This document shows, in pieces, positions 1 to 9,392 of a stretch of DNA of 64,000 nucleotides. The DNA lies in contig NW_019173970.1 of the NCBI RefSeq assembly GCF_001642475.1, positions 186,001 through 250,000 on the forward strand. The letters run 5' to 3'. Within the stretch, counting starts at the first letter, position 1, and every line of letters starts with the position of its first letter. Made by a program: the position numbers and the translations under genes. The notes under the pieces are model-generated. The model did no database searches and was not told the DNA's origin. It saw only the letters and a list, made by a program, of their open reading frames with translations. Source of the stretch: Fonsecaea monophora. Taxonomy: Eukaryota > Ascomycota > Eurotiomycetes > Chaetothyriales > Herpotrichiellaceae.

Positions 1-34
1 CCGTCGCGCTCACTCTGAAAGGTGTTCCAATTAG

Positions 35-1210
35 TGGCATGCTTATAACCTCATTCGGCCCACAGACCTCCTCACTGCCTCTGCCATCCGGCGGGTGACC
101 ACCGAATCCTCGTCGACGGGCTCTACGTCGTCTCAACGTGTCCACACGAACCTCACGATACGGGTCAAGTCGTTGGATTTCGACCCCCAGGCTGGGCAGT
201 TGCATGTATCGGGCCAGATTGCACGAGAGAACAGGTATACAAAGATCGGGCAATTCCACACCCTCGACCTCGAGTTGCAGCGCAACTTCACCCTTGAAAA
301 GGTGGTCGAGGGAACTGATGGGTCAGAGGGTTGGGATAGTGTCGCGCGTGCGCAGCTAGAAGAGGCTATAGATCCTACGAGGGGCACTGAAGCGGTCGCG
401 GTCGTCATGCAGGAAGGACTGGCCAACATTTGCTTCATCACACAGTTCCAGACCGTCTTGAGGCAGAGAGTCGAGGTCTCGGTCCCGCGAAAGCGGACAG
501 GTGCCGGAAGATCGGCGGATCACGACAAAGGCTTGACCAAGTTCTACAGTACCGTGCTGGACACGCTGCTAAGACAACTTCAAGGCCTGATGGAGCACAA
601 AGATAACAGCACAAGTTTTCCAATCTTACTGGCGAGTCCCGGATTCACGGCAGCAGGCTTTCTGAAACAGATCAGTGAGACCGCCGTTACAAAAGGGGAC
701 AAGATGCTGCAAGACTTGGTGAGGCGGAATGCGTTTATAGTGATCCACAGCAGCTCCGGCCACCTCCACAGCCTCAACGAGGTGCTCAAAAGCCCAGAGG
801 TGCTAGTGAGGTTGAAAGATACAAAATATGCTCGGGAGACTGCGTTAATGGACGAATTCTATGCTCTCCTACGCAAGGACGACGGACGGGCATGGTACGG
901 TCCGACAGAGGTCGAAGCATGCGTTGAAAAGGGGGCTGTGGGTCGTGGTGGAGGAGTTCTGTTGATCAGCAACGCCCTATTTCGAAGCCAGGACGTCGCT
1001 ACGAGACGAAGATGGGTCAGGCTTGTCGATCGAGTGAGAGAGGTGGAGGGCGGCGAAGTCAGAGTCCTCAGTAGCGACCATGAGAGTGGGAGACGGCTGG
1101 AAGGCTTGGGGGGTATTGCAGCCATCCTTACATTTCCTGTTGAAGACATAGAATCGGAGGACGAAGGCGAGGACGCTGAGCAGCCTGACCACGATGTCGA
1201 AGAATCATAA
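35..1210 (+). CDS. dom34: Dom34/Pelota ribosome-rescue factor, 5' end missing
   Basis: Dom34 (Pelota) works with the GTPase Hbs1 to recognise stalled ribosomes with an empty A site and split them in no-go and nonstop decay. It is an eRF1 paralogue without the GGQ loop. The readable exon begins at 35 with WHAYNLIRP, the Dom34 N-terminal domain, directly after an intron acceptor (TTAG at 31-34), so the first exon lies left of the window. It continues through RVHTNLTIRVKSLDFD, the HTLDLE strand, VMQEGLANICFI, PRKR (about residue 151 of this fragment) and the C-terminal domain with RAWYGPTEV, LLISNALFR and the SSDHESG/GIAAIL segment. Of 391 codons present, the last 20 encode an acidic tail. Identity is clear from unbroken similarity along the chain. 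A start further in would be wrong, because the frame is open and homologous up to 35. Confidence 0.95.
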   Translation, partial: WHAYNLIRPTDLLTASAIRRVTTESSSTGSTSSQRVHTNLTIRVKSLDFDPQAGQLHVSGQIARENRYTKIGQFHTLDLELQRNFTLEKVVEGTDGSEGWDSVARAQLEEAIDPTRGTEAVAVVMQEGLANICFITQFQTVLRQRVEVSVPRKRTGAGRSADHDKGLTKFYSTVLDTLLRQLQGLMEHKDNSTSFPILLASPGFTAAGFLKQISETAVTKGDKMLQDLVRRNAFIVIHSSSGHLHSLNEVLKSPEVLVRLKDTKYARETALMDEFYALLRKDDGRAWYGPTEVEACVEKGAVGRGGGVLLISNALFRSQDVATRRRWVRLVDRVREVEGGEVRVLSSDHESGRRLEGLGGIAAILTFPVEDIESEDEGEDAEQPDHDVEES

Positions 1211-1430
1211 AGGTCTACAGCAAACAGTGGCTGAACATTCAGCCTCGTTGAGCATGGGGAAGGTCTGCCGAGCTGCATGCGGAACCTCTTCCGCCTTGCC
1301 CTAAAGTGACGTGCATTTCGTCTATTTGTTTAGTCCAAGCCATCGCGTCAATGCACCAGGGTTACTTTCCTGTGCAAACTGCGTGTGGTGCCGAGACACT
1401 TTCCTCCGACCTACTTTTTTCTTGCCCAAG

Positions 1431-2900
1431 ATGCCGCGGCCCGCGAAGCCTCCGATGACCCTGAAGGAGGCCAAGCGGGCTTACAAGAAAGAGGGAGGTT
1501 TCCGATACACGGCGTCCCAGATGGCCCGCGCAGACAGGTTGGACGCGCGTGAAGAGAAGCGAAAGAAAGAACTGGAGAAAGAGAGACAACGGGCGGAGAA
1601 CAAACGGAAGCGGGAGGAGAAGCTTGAGAAGGAGCGCGTCGTCAGACAGAAGATGTTGGACGAAGGTCGGATCAACGTGGAGGACACCTGGGGCAAGGTG
1701 ACCGCAAGCCAACCCAGACTGAACAAATTCTTTGGACACAAGCCAGCACTTCGGGCGACAAAGGATGCGACAGGAGCTCAACCTATTGTGGAGGATGAGG
1801 ACATGCAGGCCTCCGGTTCCACTGCTGGAGGTCCAGAAGAGCCACCTCGTCTTCAAGAGGTCCGCAGTCCATCACAGACTTTCGCAGAGGATGCACAGCC
1901 AGCCGTAGATGACTATCGACAAGGACAAAGTAACGGCTCAACTGTGCATGCTTCACCGGCACCGTCATCAAATCTGAGACAGTCACCAACACTCAGAGAG
2001 CTGCGACCGTCGCAAATCAATTCCCAGCGACTTAAACCATGTCAGTATTTGAGTGAAGAAAAGGTCACGTCGCCGGAGCGGTTAGGAGGGCTATCACGGC
2101 TAAAGTCAACCTCTCCCAAAGCAGAGACAACGGCCAGTCTTGAAGGGCACCCGAAAAGTCCACCAACAGTCTCCACTAGGAACGAGATCTCGGAGCAGTC
2201 TCCGACGGAGACACTGCTTCCACAGGATGATGACGGTAGTATCAGGCATGAGAGTAACAAGGCAACGAAGAGATTCGACACAAGTGAAGATTGCCTTGGT
2301 GCATCAAAAGTGCTTCCGGATGAAGACTTCACCGAGGGTATAGATGATGAGACTTTTCTCATGCTCTGCGCAACTCAAAAGTCACTTCCAGACGATCTGC
2401 CAACACGAGAGAATTCACAAAGTACAAGTCCGCTTGGCAGTAACTTGATTTGCGATCTCCCGGGACGTGAAGCAAGCCCCGTTACACTGAGAACTGCTCC
2501 AGTATCGCCGTCTCGTGTGCCACTATCAAAGGCTCTTTCTGAAAGTTTCAACTCGGTGTTCAACGAAATAGAGGACGAAGATCTCATTGCGCTCGTCCAG
2601 GAAGTGGAGGCAGAAATCGACACGCCGAAGCCAACACCAACACCGTTGACCGCAGCTGGAAAGACGGCTCTCATGGGTCCACCTATAGCACCAGGGCCCA
2701 AGGCTCCAGAGGCAACGCTCAAGCCACGGTCAAAGGACACAGAGACCAAAATGCAAAAGCCCGAATTGCCATGGGCAAGACCAAAGGGAAAGAGGAGACT
2801 TCCATGGGATCTTCCAAGGGATGATTTCATTGACCTCGGACCGTCGACGCAAGCTCTGACGTTGGAGCTTCTGGAGCAGGCTGAAGCGAAAATGAGATGA
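1431..2900 (+). CDS. Uncharacterised basic/disordered protein with PCNA-interacting (PIP) box
   Basis: I do not recognise a catalytic family. The ORF is open from 1311, but the ATG at 1431 (MPRPAKPPMTLKEAK) is the more natural start and gives 489 residues. Residues about 15-80 are a highly charged K/E/R helix, likely a coiled coil. It is followed at residues 94-101 by QPRLNKFF, which fits the PIP-box consensus Q-x-x-(I/L/M)-x-x-F-F exactly. The middle is Ser/Pro-rich with many SP dipeptides and looks disordered. Two acidic patches (DEDFTEGIDDETF, EIEDEDLIALVQEVEAEID) follow, and the C-terminus is basic (PKGKRRLPWDLPRDDF). A PIP box in a disordered protein suggests a role at the replication fork or in DNA repair through PCNA. 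That role is inferred from the motif only. No intron is needed. Confidence 0.75.
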   Translation: MPRPAKPPMTLKEAKRAYKKEGGFRYTASQMARADRLDAREEKRKKELEKERQRAENKRKREEKLEKERVVRQKMLDEGRINVEDTWGKVTASQPRLNKFFGHKPALRATKDATGAQPIVEDEDMQASGSTAGGPEEPPRLQEVRSPSQTFAEDAQPAVDDYRQGQSNGSTVHASPAPSSNLRQSPTLRELRPSQINSQRLKPCQYLSEEKVTSPERLGGLSRLKSTSPKAETTASLEGHPKSPPTVSTRNEISEQSPTETLLPQDDDGSIRHESNKATKRFDTSEDCLGASKVLPDEDFTEGIDDETFLMLCATQKSLPDDLPTRENSQSTSPLGSNLICDLPGREASPVTLRTAPVSPSRVPLSKALSESFNSVFNEIEDEDLIALVQEVEAEIDTPKPTPTPLTAAGKTALMGPPIAPGPKAPEATLKPRSKDTETKMQKPELPWARPKGKRRLPWDLPRDDFIDLGPSTQALTLELLEQAEAKMR

Positions 2901-3457
2901 GCAGGCAACACACAAAAGTTTTGGAGATATGGTGCACGAATCTGATGACTTCACGAATTGATGAGGTGTCTAGAGAGGAATATAATCACCGGTTGGGGAA
3001 GGTGGTAACTGGTTTGACTGGGAAGTGAGTCGGCACTGCATTAACCTGCCACCAGCACGACCACCGTCTACGAATCCAGCAGCACAGCAACCTACACGAA
3101 CATGACAGCATCAGACATTTGACTTCTCACGGCTCACTTCTGCATTGCGCTGGAAAGGATTTGGTTACAATTCTGCATGGCTGGGTCTTAATGGCGTTTT
3201 TGAGCATTTTGGATAGAACATCAACACTCAACGCGGCCAATACCCTTCTTTTCTTTTGAGACAGGAAATGTCACCACTGGAACCATGGCTGTTTCCAATT
3301 TGTTTTATTTTCCTTTTGAGGGGGTTTCTCTGGCATTTCTGCATATGATACCCGGCACAGAGAAGGGCAAGGACAAAAACCTGGCGTTGGATTCCCTGGG
3401 GTTTCTTCTTTCTCGCCTTTTTCCTTTTTGCCAGGCATTTTCCAGGCGTACGGGGTC

Positions 3458-3483
3458 CTGGGCACTGGGCACTGGGCACTGGG
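3458..3483. repeat. CTGGGCA minisatellite, 3.7 copies
   Basis: Perfect head-to-tail copies of the 7-mer CTGGGCA, ending in a partial unit. The tract is noncoding. Confidence 0.9.
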
Positions 3484-3547
3484 AGCACGGAGCTAGGAGC
3501 AGCGAGTGGGGAACAAGCACCACCAGGCTGGTAAGGGCGCTCTCCAT

Positions 3548-3563
3548 CTAGCTAGCTAGCTAG
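3548..3563. repeat. (CTAG)4 microsatellite
   Basis: Four perfect, self-complementary CTAG units in the same intergenic stretch. Confidence 0.9.
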
Positions 3564-3720
3564 ATATCCATGAACCATGAAGTATGATCTCTTCAGGAAT
3601 CAGGAACCAGGAATCCGGGTCTTGACAGGGAGTGAGCGCGACTCAGCCTTGAGATGTGAGGCTTGAGACGCGAGCCTTGAAAGTTGAGACTAGAATTGAA
3701 ACTAGAACTGAGACTTGAGA

Positions 3721-3739
3721 CTACCTACCTACCTACCTA
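3721..3739. repeat. (CTAC)n microsatellite
   Basis: Four CTAC units plus a partial unit. Shorter CTAC pairs recur at about 3962-3970. Confidence 0.9.
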
Positions 3740-4151
3740 TTGTATCAAAAACGCACACCGACGCTTAAAGACCAACACATGCATCTCTCTGATATGTGAG
3801 GTGCATAGAATAGAATAGACTAGGCCAGACACGAATAAACCTGATGCTAACTATTGCAGCTCAGTTCTTAAAATCTCCCTTGCTTGGAGAAGGAGAAAAC
3901 GGCCAGGCGTGATATGTTCACCACTGGCACACATTATACATATACTGGTGATGTATTATACTACCTACCTAGCCATAGGTAGGACATTAATGCAAAGTTC
4001 GAAGCGCTTGACTCCAAGGACGCCATAACCTCTCGAGTCTCTCTGCTGTGGTACGCCAGACGTGCCAGATGCCATTCTAATACCCGTGAATACCGTGAAT
4101 CACTTTCCGTATGCCAAATTCATGCCGAGTGACCGTGCAAAAAAAAGAAAA

Positions 4152-5757
4152 TCAAACCTCAATCTCACTCTTCTCCCGTCGCAGGTCCTCCTCGTCGCTC
4201 CCAGCCGCCTCCCTGCTCACTGTGGTCTTGCTCCATCCCCGGATCTTGTGGCCCCAGATGTAAAATACCACGGGGATGGGGATCATGACCGCGGCGAGGC
4301 AGCCCAGCAGGGTACCAGCCCACTGGATGCCCAAGTTGTGGAACATCTGGTCCGCGAACAGGGGGAATCCTGCGCCGAAGAACGATCGGAGTAGGGAGTT
4401 GGCGGCGATGGCCGAGGCAGCGAACATCAAATACGTGTCAATGATGTAGTTGAAGCACTGCAAGAAGATGCAAAGGATACCGAAGCCAGTCACCACGCCC
4501 GAAGCAGTCGGCGCGAGCCAATGGATCGATTTGTTCCAGCCCGTCCAGCCGAGCCAGAAAAGCCCAATGGAGAAGGCGATGGCGCCGACAATGACGGGCG
4601 GGAGTCGCCATTCCGGGATCTGGACGCCGTGGTTGCGCACGAGCTTCTTCTTGTATGCCACCTGATCAATCATGATGTAGATGCCACCACAAAACTGGCC
4701 GATGATCAGACCAATAAATGGTAAGCCACCCACACCCTCGTTCATGCCGTGGACGCCTTGGAAAATGATCGGGTAGGCGCCCAAGAACAGGTAGATGAGG
4801 CCGTAGATGAAGGACATGTACAGGGTGATCAGAAAAATGATGGGTTCAGTGAACAGCATCCGGATTGGTCGCATGAAATTCTCGTCGACGAGCTCCAGAA
4901 AGTCCACCTCGACCTCCTCTTGCTTCGCGTGAATGGCAAAGTTCTTCGTCTCACGTCGAATTCGGCCGGCCTTAGCAACGAGGACCGCGGGTGCGTATGT
5001 CTCTTTGGTGAAGAGGGTGAGGAAAGTGGAAAGGAAGCCCATAATGGAGGCGATATACATGGTCCAGCGCCAGCGCAGATGGCTATCGGCAATAAAACCA
5101 CCGACAAAGGGTGAGGCGAAGGGGCCACAGAAGACGGCCATGGCAAACGCGGTGATTGCAATGCCACGCTGACTGTCGTCGTACATATCGGCGAAGCAGG
5201 CGGGGACAATCGCCAGGGGACAAGCGGCGAAGAAGCCACTGAAGAAACGTGCGAGCATCAGTGTCTGATAGTCTTTAGCGGTGGCGGCTGCAACGGCAAA
5301 GACGCCGAATCCGAACATGGCGACGACCAGGGGAAGCTTGCGACCCAGCAGCTCGGAACCAGGGCCCCAGAGGATGGGCCCGAAAGCAAAGCCCAACACA
5401 TAAAGCGTGATACCCAGAACGCCGACTTCGGTAGAGACGTGGAACTCGTGAGACACTTGCTGTATGGCGGAGGAGAAGATTGCGCTCGAGAAAGAGGCCA
5501 CGAAGGTGATGAAGGAAAAGATGATGGATGTTCTGACTCTGTAGGAGCATGTTAGGGATGACGAGGACAGCACAACAGGAGCAGACGTACTTGTACCAAA
5601 ACGGCCAATTCTGTGGGTGTTCGGGGTCGTCGACGCCCTCAAACTCGACCACGTACCCTTCGGCGTTGTCTTTGGGTGGTAAAGGCTTACCGGCACCTAA
5701 CGTCTGCACGGTAGCTGTCGATCGCCGTCGTGCGCCGGTTGATGGTCGGCTGCCCAC
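4152..5757 (-). CDS. MFS transporter, DHA1 drug/polyamine-type
   Basis: Plasma-membrane proton antiporter of the major facilitator superfamily, of the DHA1 group that exports drugs and polyamines. Exon 1 (5757-5591) carries the family N-terminal signature ending DPEHPQNWPFWYK. A 52-bp intron (5539-5590, donor GTACGT, acceptor CTACAG) joins it to exon 2 (5538-4152), which starts VRTSIIFSF. About 517 residues and 12 predicted membrane spans are covered. Visible motifs are SELLGRKLP (loop 2-3), LARFFSGFFAACPLAI, and the antiporter motif C-like GPFASPFVGGF. The cytosolic C-terminus is acidic (AAGSDEEDLRREKSEIEV). The start is unresolved: 5757 is a GTG codon, the frame stays open upstream to about 5838 with no ATG, and a further small exon is probable. 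Substrate cannot be told from sequence. Confidence 0.85.
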
Positions 5758-5839
5758 GGTGAGCTGATGCTGTGTCCGCGACCTTGCTATCCGCTCAAGC
5801 TCGACGGGGTGGAGTGTGTGTTGGGTGGCATTCTGCTCA

Positions 5840-6859
5840 TGCTGTTAGCCACTAGGATAACTGTAGAAACTCCTTCCATTCATACCGTATAAGTATGGGT
5901 GACATTACGGGAAACGGGTGAGGACCCGTCAGATTCAGACCACTCTCTCTCAATATCTGGCCCATGCGTGGCGATGTAGGATAAAGTGTCGTGTCGATCG
6001 TTGTTTGCGTCGACCTCGGCGCGAATGATGTCTCTGCTCAAAGAGTCCATAGTAGATCAAGTCTTCTGTCGTTTTGAGGTTGCTTGTGCTGGTATCCGAA
6101 TTGACCTTGGTCTTTCTTCCATCGCCTTGATATACCTCCCCTCTCCATATACTTCTGCCTCCCGGATACTCGGCCAGATGTTGATTTCATCTCTGCGGTC
6201 CTTTGAACCCCGTCCGCTCAAGATGCACCTATCACCGTGTTGAGGCTTGATGAGTAACAATGAAACATGCCAGGGGCATTGCAGCCGCTCGCATTTTCCG
6301 TGTCGAGTGCGAATGGCGGAATCAACGAGAACTGCAGAATTTCCAACGCGAGATGCATTGTCAAAATCGCACTTTGCCAGAACAAGCCAAGCACAAGGGG
6401 CTTTAGTGGTACCTTCAGGCCTGGAAGATGCTATTGCTCGGTAGCGTGCAACGTCATCGGCGTGGAGGGCGGAATTGGTGGATGAACATTTCGGCAACAT
6501 GATCCTGTCGGCGCGCGAGCCCGTGTGAGAAGGACCGTGTCAGGGATTGATTGGTTGTCGACACTTGAAGCACAGACTTCGGGACGGAATCTTCGTAGTC
6601 ATCTAGCGAGTTGCTATGTCATTGTAGAGATGGCGCTCATTGAAGCTGCGTGGCTCAAGCCTCAGCCCTGAAAGTGGGTCACGTGGCACGAATCTCGACC
6701 TTCTGTCTCTCGTATCTCCCACCGCAGCTACGCTACATCTTGATTAGTATGTACTTTACAAGGCACTCCATCGATCGAACAATGTGAACGAGGGCAACCC
6801 TCTCTCGCCCTGGCATATGTGTTTTCCCAAGGAGGTGCGAGCACCATCCAATCAACACC
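5840..6859. other. Divergent promoter region, MFS / NPR2
   Basis: Shared upstream region of the minus-strand carrier and NPR2, possibly including an unassigned first exon of the carrier. ORFs here (for example 6057-6500 minus) have no family similarity and biased composition. One CACGTG box lies at 6680-6685. Confidence 0.55.
6680..6685. promoter_or_regulatory. CACGTG E-box upstream of NPR2
   Basis: Perfect palindrome 175 bp upstream of the NPR2 ATG. CACGTG is the binding core of bHLH regulators such as Cbf1. Function is inferred from position and from recurrence in other promoters of this window. Confidence 0.35.
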
Positions 6860-8436
6860 ATGTCGATCAAGGCCATCTTCTACAGCAAGTTTGATCCTCA
6901 CGAAGGCGCGCCGCTCCGTCTCTCCGTGAACCACAGGTGACACCCAGTTTTGACACGGGTACAGGTCCCAAGATCGTGCATCAAGTGCCTGAGGACTCGG
7001 TCTTGACTACGAGCGACCCCTCTGCATCGTCCTCCAATGGCCCGGCCACCAGTACTCCATCGACCGCACCACTGTTATCCTTCTCAACCATCTCGCGCTT
7101 TGTGATCCCTCGTCAATCGCTCTGCGGGAATCTGATCTCCCTCTCCCCTCCGCCGCTCACCTCGAACACGCCTCCCACGCTCGTCCTGTCGTATCCTATA
7201 TGTCTGACATCCCCGCGATACCCGCGCAATGAGTTCATCTTCAATTTCGCCTTGGTCCTTGGGGACCCCGCAACGATCGACGTGCCCTCGTATAAGTCGG
7301 TGGTGAAGAAATTGGCGCACTTGATGCGCAGCCTGGAGGAGCAGTCGCGCTTCTTGAGTGACGACTCTGCAGCCCCAAACTCGGGCAAGATATACAGCCT
7401 GTGTGAGATGCTGATGGAAGATCTGAACAACTACTCTGAATGCATGATTCCGATCGACGAGTTAAACACATTGAACATCAAGCTGTTCCCCACACTGCCG
7501 AACCCCGCGAGCGTCAAGCCCTGGCATGTACCACTGTTTACCGTTAGAATCGAGACCATGGTGGACGAGAATTGGGACTTGACCATGCTGCGGCTCATTC
7601 CCTTCATCAATGGCGTGAATAGTGTAAAACGGATCGCGGTGCTCGCCGACGCCGACCTCAAGCTCACGAAGAAGTGCATCAAACACCTGCTCTACTACGG
7701 ATGTATCTTATTGCTCGACATCTTCAGCTTCAGCGCCATCTATGCCCCGACCGCCGAATTTGCCAACATGATCGCCAAGGACACCGACATGCAGAAGGAA
7801 TGCGCTCGGTACGTCAATATGGCATTCGGCCCAGGCGGACAAGAGGAAGCTGTCATTGACGGCGCCACGGAACGACGGACGAGTGGCTTGACGAATGCGA
7901 CCCTCCCAGATGAAGAGATATGGCCCTTGACTGGGAAAGGCGACCCCATCGACGGCGTCACGATCGTCCAGCTTTTCGCGAACCTGCGACAAGGTCTCAC
8001 TGTGCGAGAATGGTATGCCCAGAATGCAAACTTGCTTGCGAACATCGACATGCGGCGTTTCGTTACGTTTGGCGTCATCAAGGGATTCCTCTATCGGGTT
8101 CACCGATACGCCATCCGCACACAGAAAGGGGCATTCTCCCACGGGCCGCCCGGCGGAAGCATGACCCAGTACGCTGATCTGACGCGGAGCATGTCCAGCG
8201 AACGCCACTTCACCGAAGAGACATCCCCGCGGACTAGACACAAACAGCACAAGCAGTCCAGGAGTGTGGAGAAATCCATGGTGGAGAACCAGACTCTGAA
8301 TGCCAGAATAGCGGAGTTTCTCGACGGTACGCACTGTTTCGACGAGATGTGCACGGAGCTGGGGATCAGTGAGAAGGATCTCACCGAGAGGTTGAAGAGT
8401 CGCGAAATGGGCGATGTCACTATCATCTGCAGGTGA
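6860..8436 (+). CDS. npr2: Nitrogen permease regulator 2 (GATOR1/SEACIT subunit)
   Basis: Npr2 pairs with Npr3 and Iml1 on the vacuole to inhibit TORC1 when amino acids are short. The ATG at 6860 opens a short exon (MSIKAIFYSKFDPHEG), the canonical N-terminus. The main exon carries PKIVHQVPEDS, SRFVIPRQSLCGNLISL, the NEFIFNFALVL strand, KIYSLCEMLMEDLNNYSEC, the winged-helix region LTKKCIKHLLYYGCILLLDIFSFSAIY, and the typical C-terminus ending GDVTIICR. The first intron is not settled. Frame demands a removal of 3n+2 bases between about 6906 and 6972. Candidates are 6906-6964 (best protein fit but a GC donor), 6918-6964 (weak GTCTCT donor) or 6926-6972 (GTGAAC donor). The low-complexity Ser/Thr/Pro stretch near residues 35-55 is normal for fungal homologues. 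Family identity is secure. Confidence 0.93.
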
Positions 8437-9392
8437 AGTCCCGTCGTACCTTGTGCTTTGCGAGTTGTCCTTATGTGGCGACTACGAGTACGAGGTTACC
8501 CTTGCCTTTGACCTGAGTAACCGTGCGGTCTGGAGGCTCCAACATTGGCCCCTCAGAAGCTCTTTGCGCTCATCCCACGGAGTATCGGCGGTTTCTGGAT
8601 TTGCTCTCAAAGAGCTAGCTTGAGGATCGTTGTTCGATCTCACTCCACCCTCGGTCTGAACAAGCTTTTTATGGTTGGGACGAGTCTGCAACTAATCCGA
8701 AGGATGACCACCGCTCCCTCATAAGCATCCTATTCTCAGGCCCCTCTGATCGACATGTTCCAGGATTTATATTCTGCTAGCACCACTTAGTAGCGCTTAC
8801 GCAGGTCCACCAGTTGACGTACGCCCCCGGTGCGCTCCATATAGATGACAAGGGAGACGAGGCGCGGTCCGGGAGGCACATGTCCGGTTTGACCACTCCC
8901 AGTCACCCCGGACTTTGCTCATTGTGTGATTACAACAGCGTTTGCTGGGAATCTACGAACATCGACGCACCAGCTTGCACGGGGTGGACCGCTTAGAGGA
9001 GACTCTGAATCCATTCTGAAGTGACCGAATGAGCCGATCATGTTGCTGCTGTGCCTCGACATATAGTAGAACTCGTCGTTGTCGTTGCATCGGCTGTCAC
9101 TTACAGAGAGGCTGTTGAGAATCTGAAGTCGAGTCACTGTTGTGCGAGGCGAACGTCACATCCAAGCATATATAGATATATATATGCGCGGACACGGCAG
9201 GGCAGGTCGATAGTCTGTTGTGTGGTTCAGGTCTACCTTTACACCTAGGTAGTAGACTGACACCACCCTACCGCCCCCATTACTCGTACTCGACACTTGT
9301 CTATCTTCTCCATCTCCTGTCCCTTCTCCTCCCCCGTACCTATCTCCTCCCTCCTCAATCTCTTCTCCTCTGCGCCCCTTGTCTAAGAAATC
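8437..9392. other. Convergent intergenic region
   Basis: 3' regions of NPR2 and of the next MFS gene. It contains a short TATATAGATATATATATG tract (about 9168-9185) and a C/T-rich run at about 9290-9390. No gene is seen. Confidence 0.55.

Larger units (their letters stand above)
2901..4151. other. Intergenic region rich in simple repeats
   Basis: Convergent gap between the PIP-box gene and the DHA1 carrier. No ORF with family similarity is seen. It holds several short tandem repeats: a 7-bp unit at 3458-3483, CTAG units at 3548-3563, CTAC units at 3721-3739, and a degenerate TTGAGAC-like series at about 3636-3720. Confidence 0.6.

Noticed and set aside
6057..6500. 147-codon minus-strand ORF
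   Set aside because: No similarity to any family I know; lies in a divergent promoter region.
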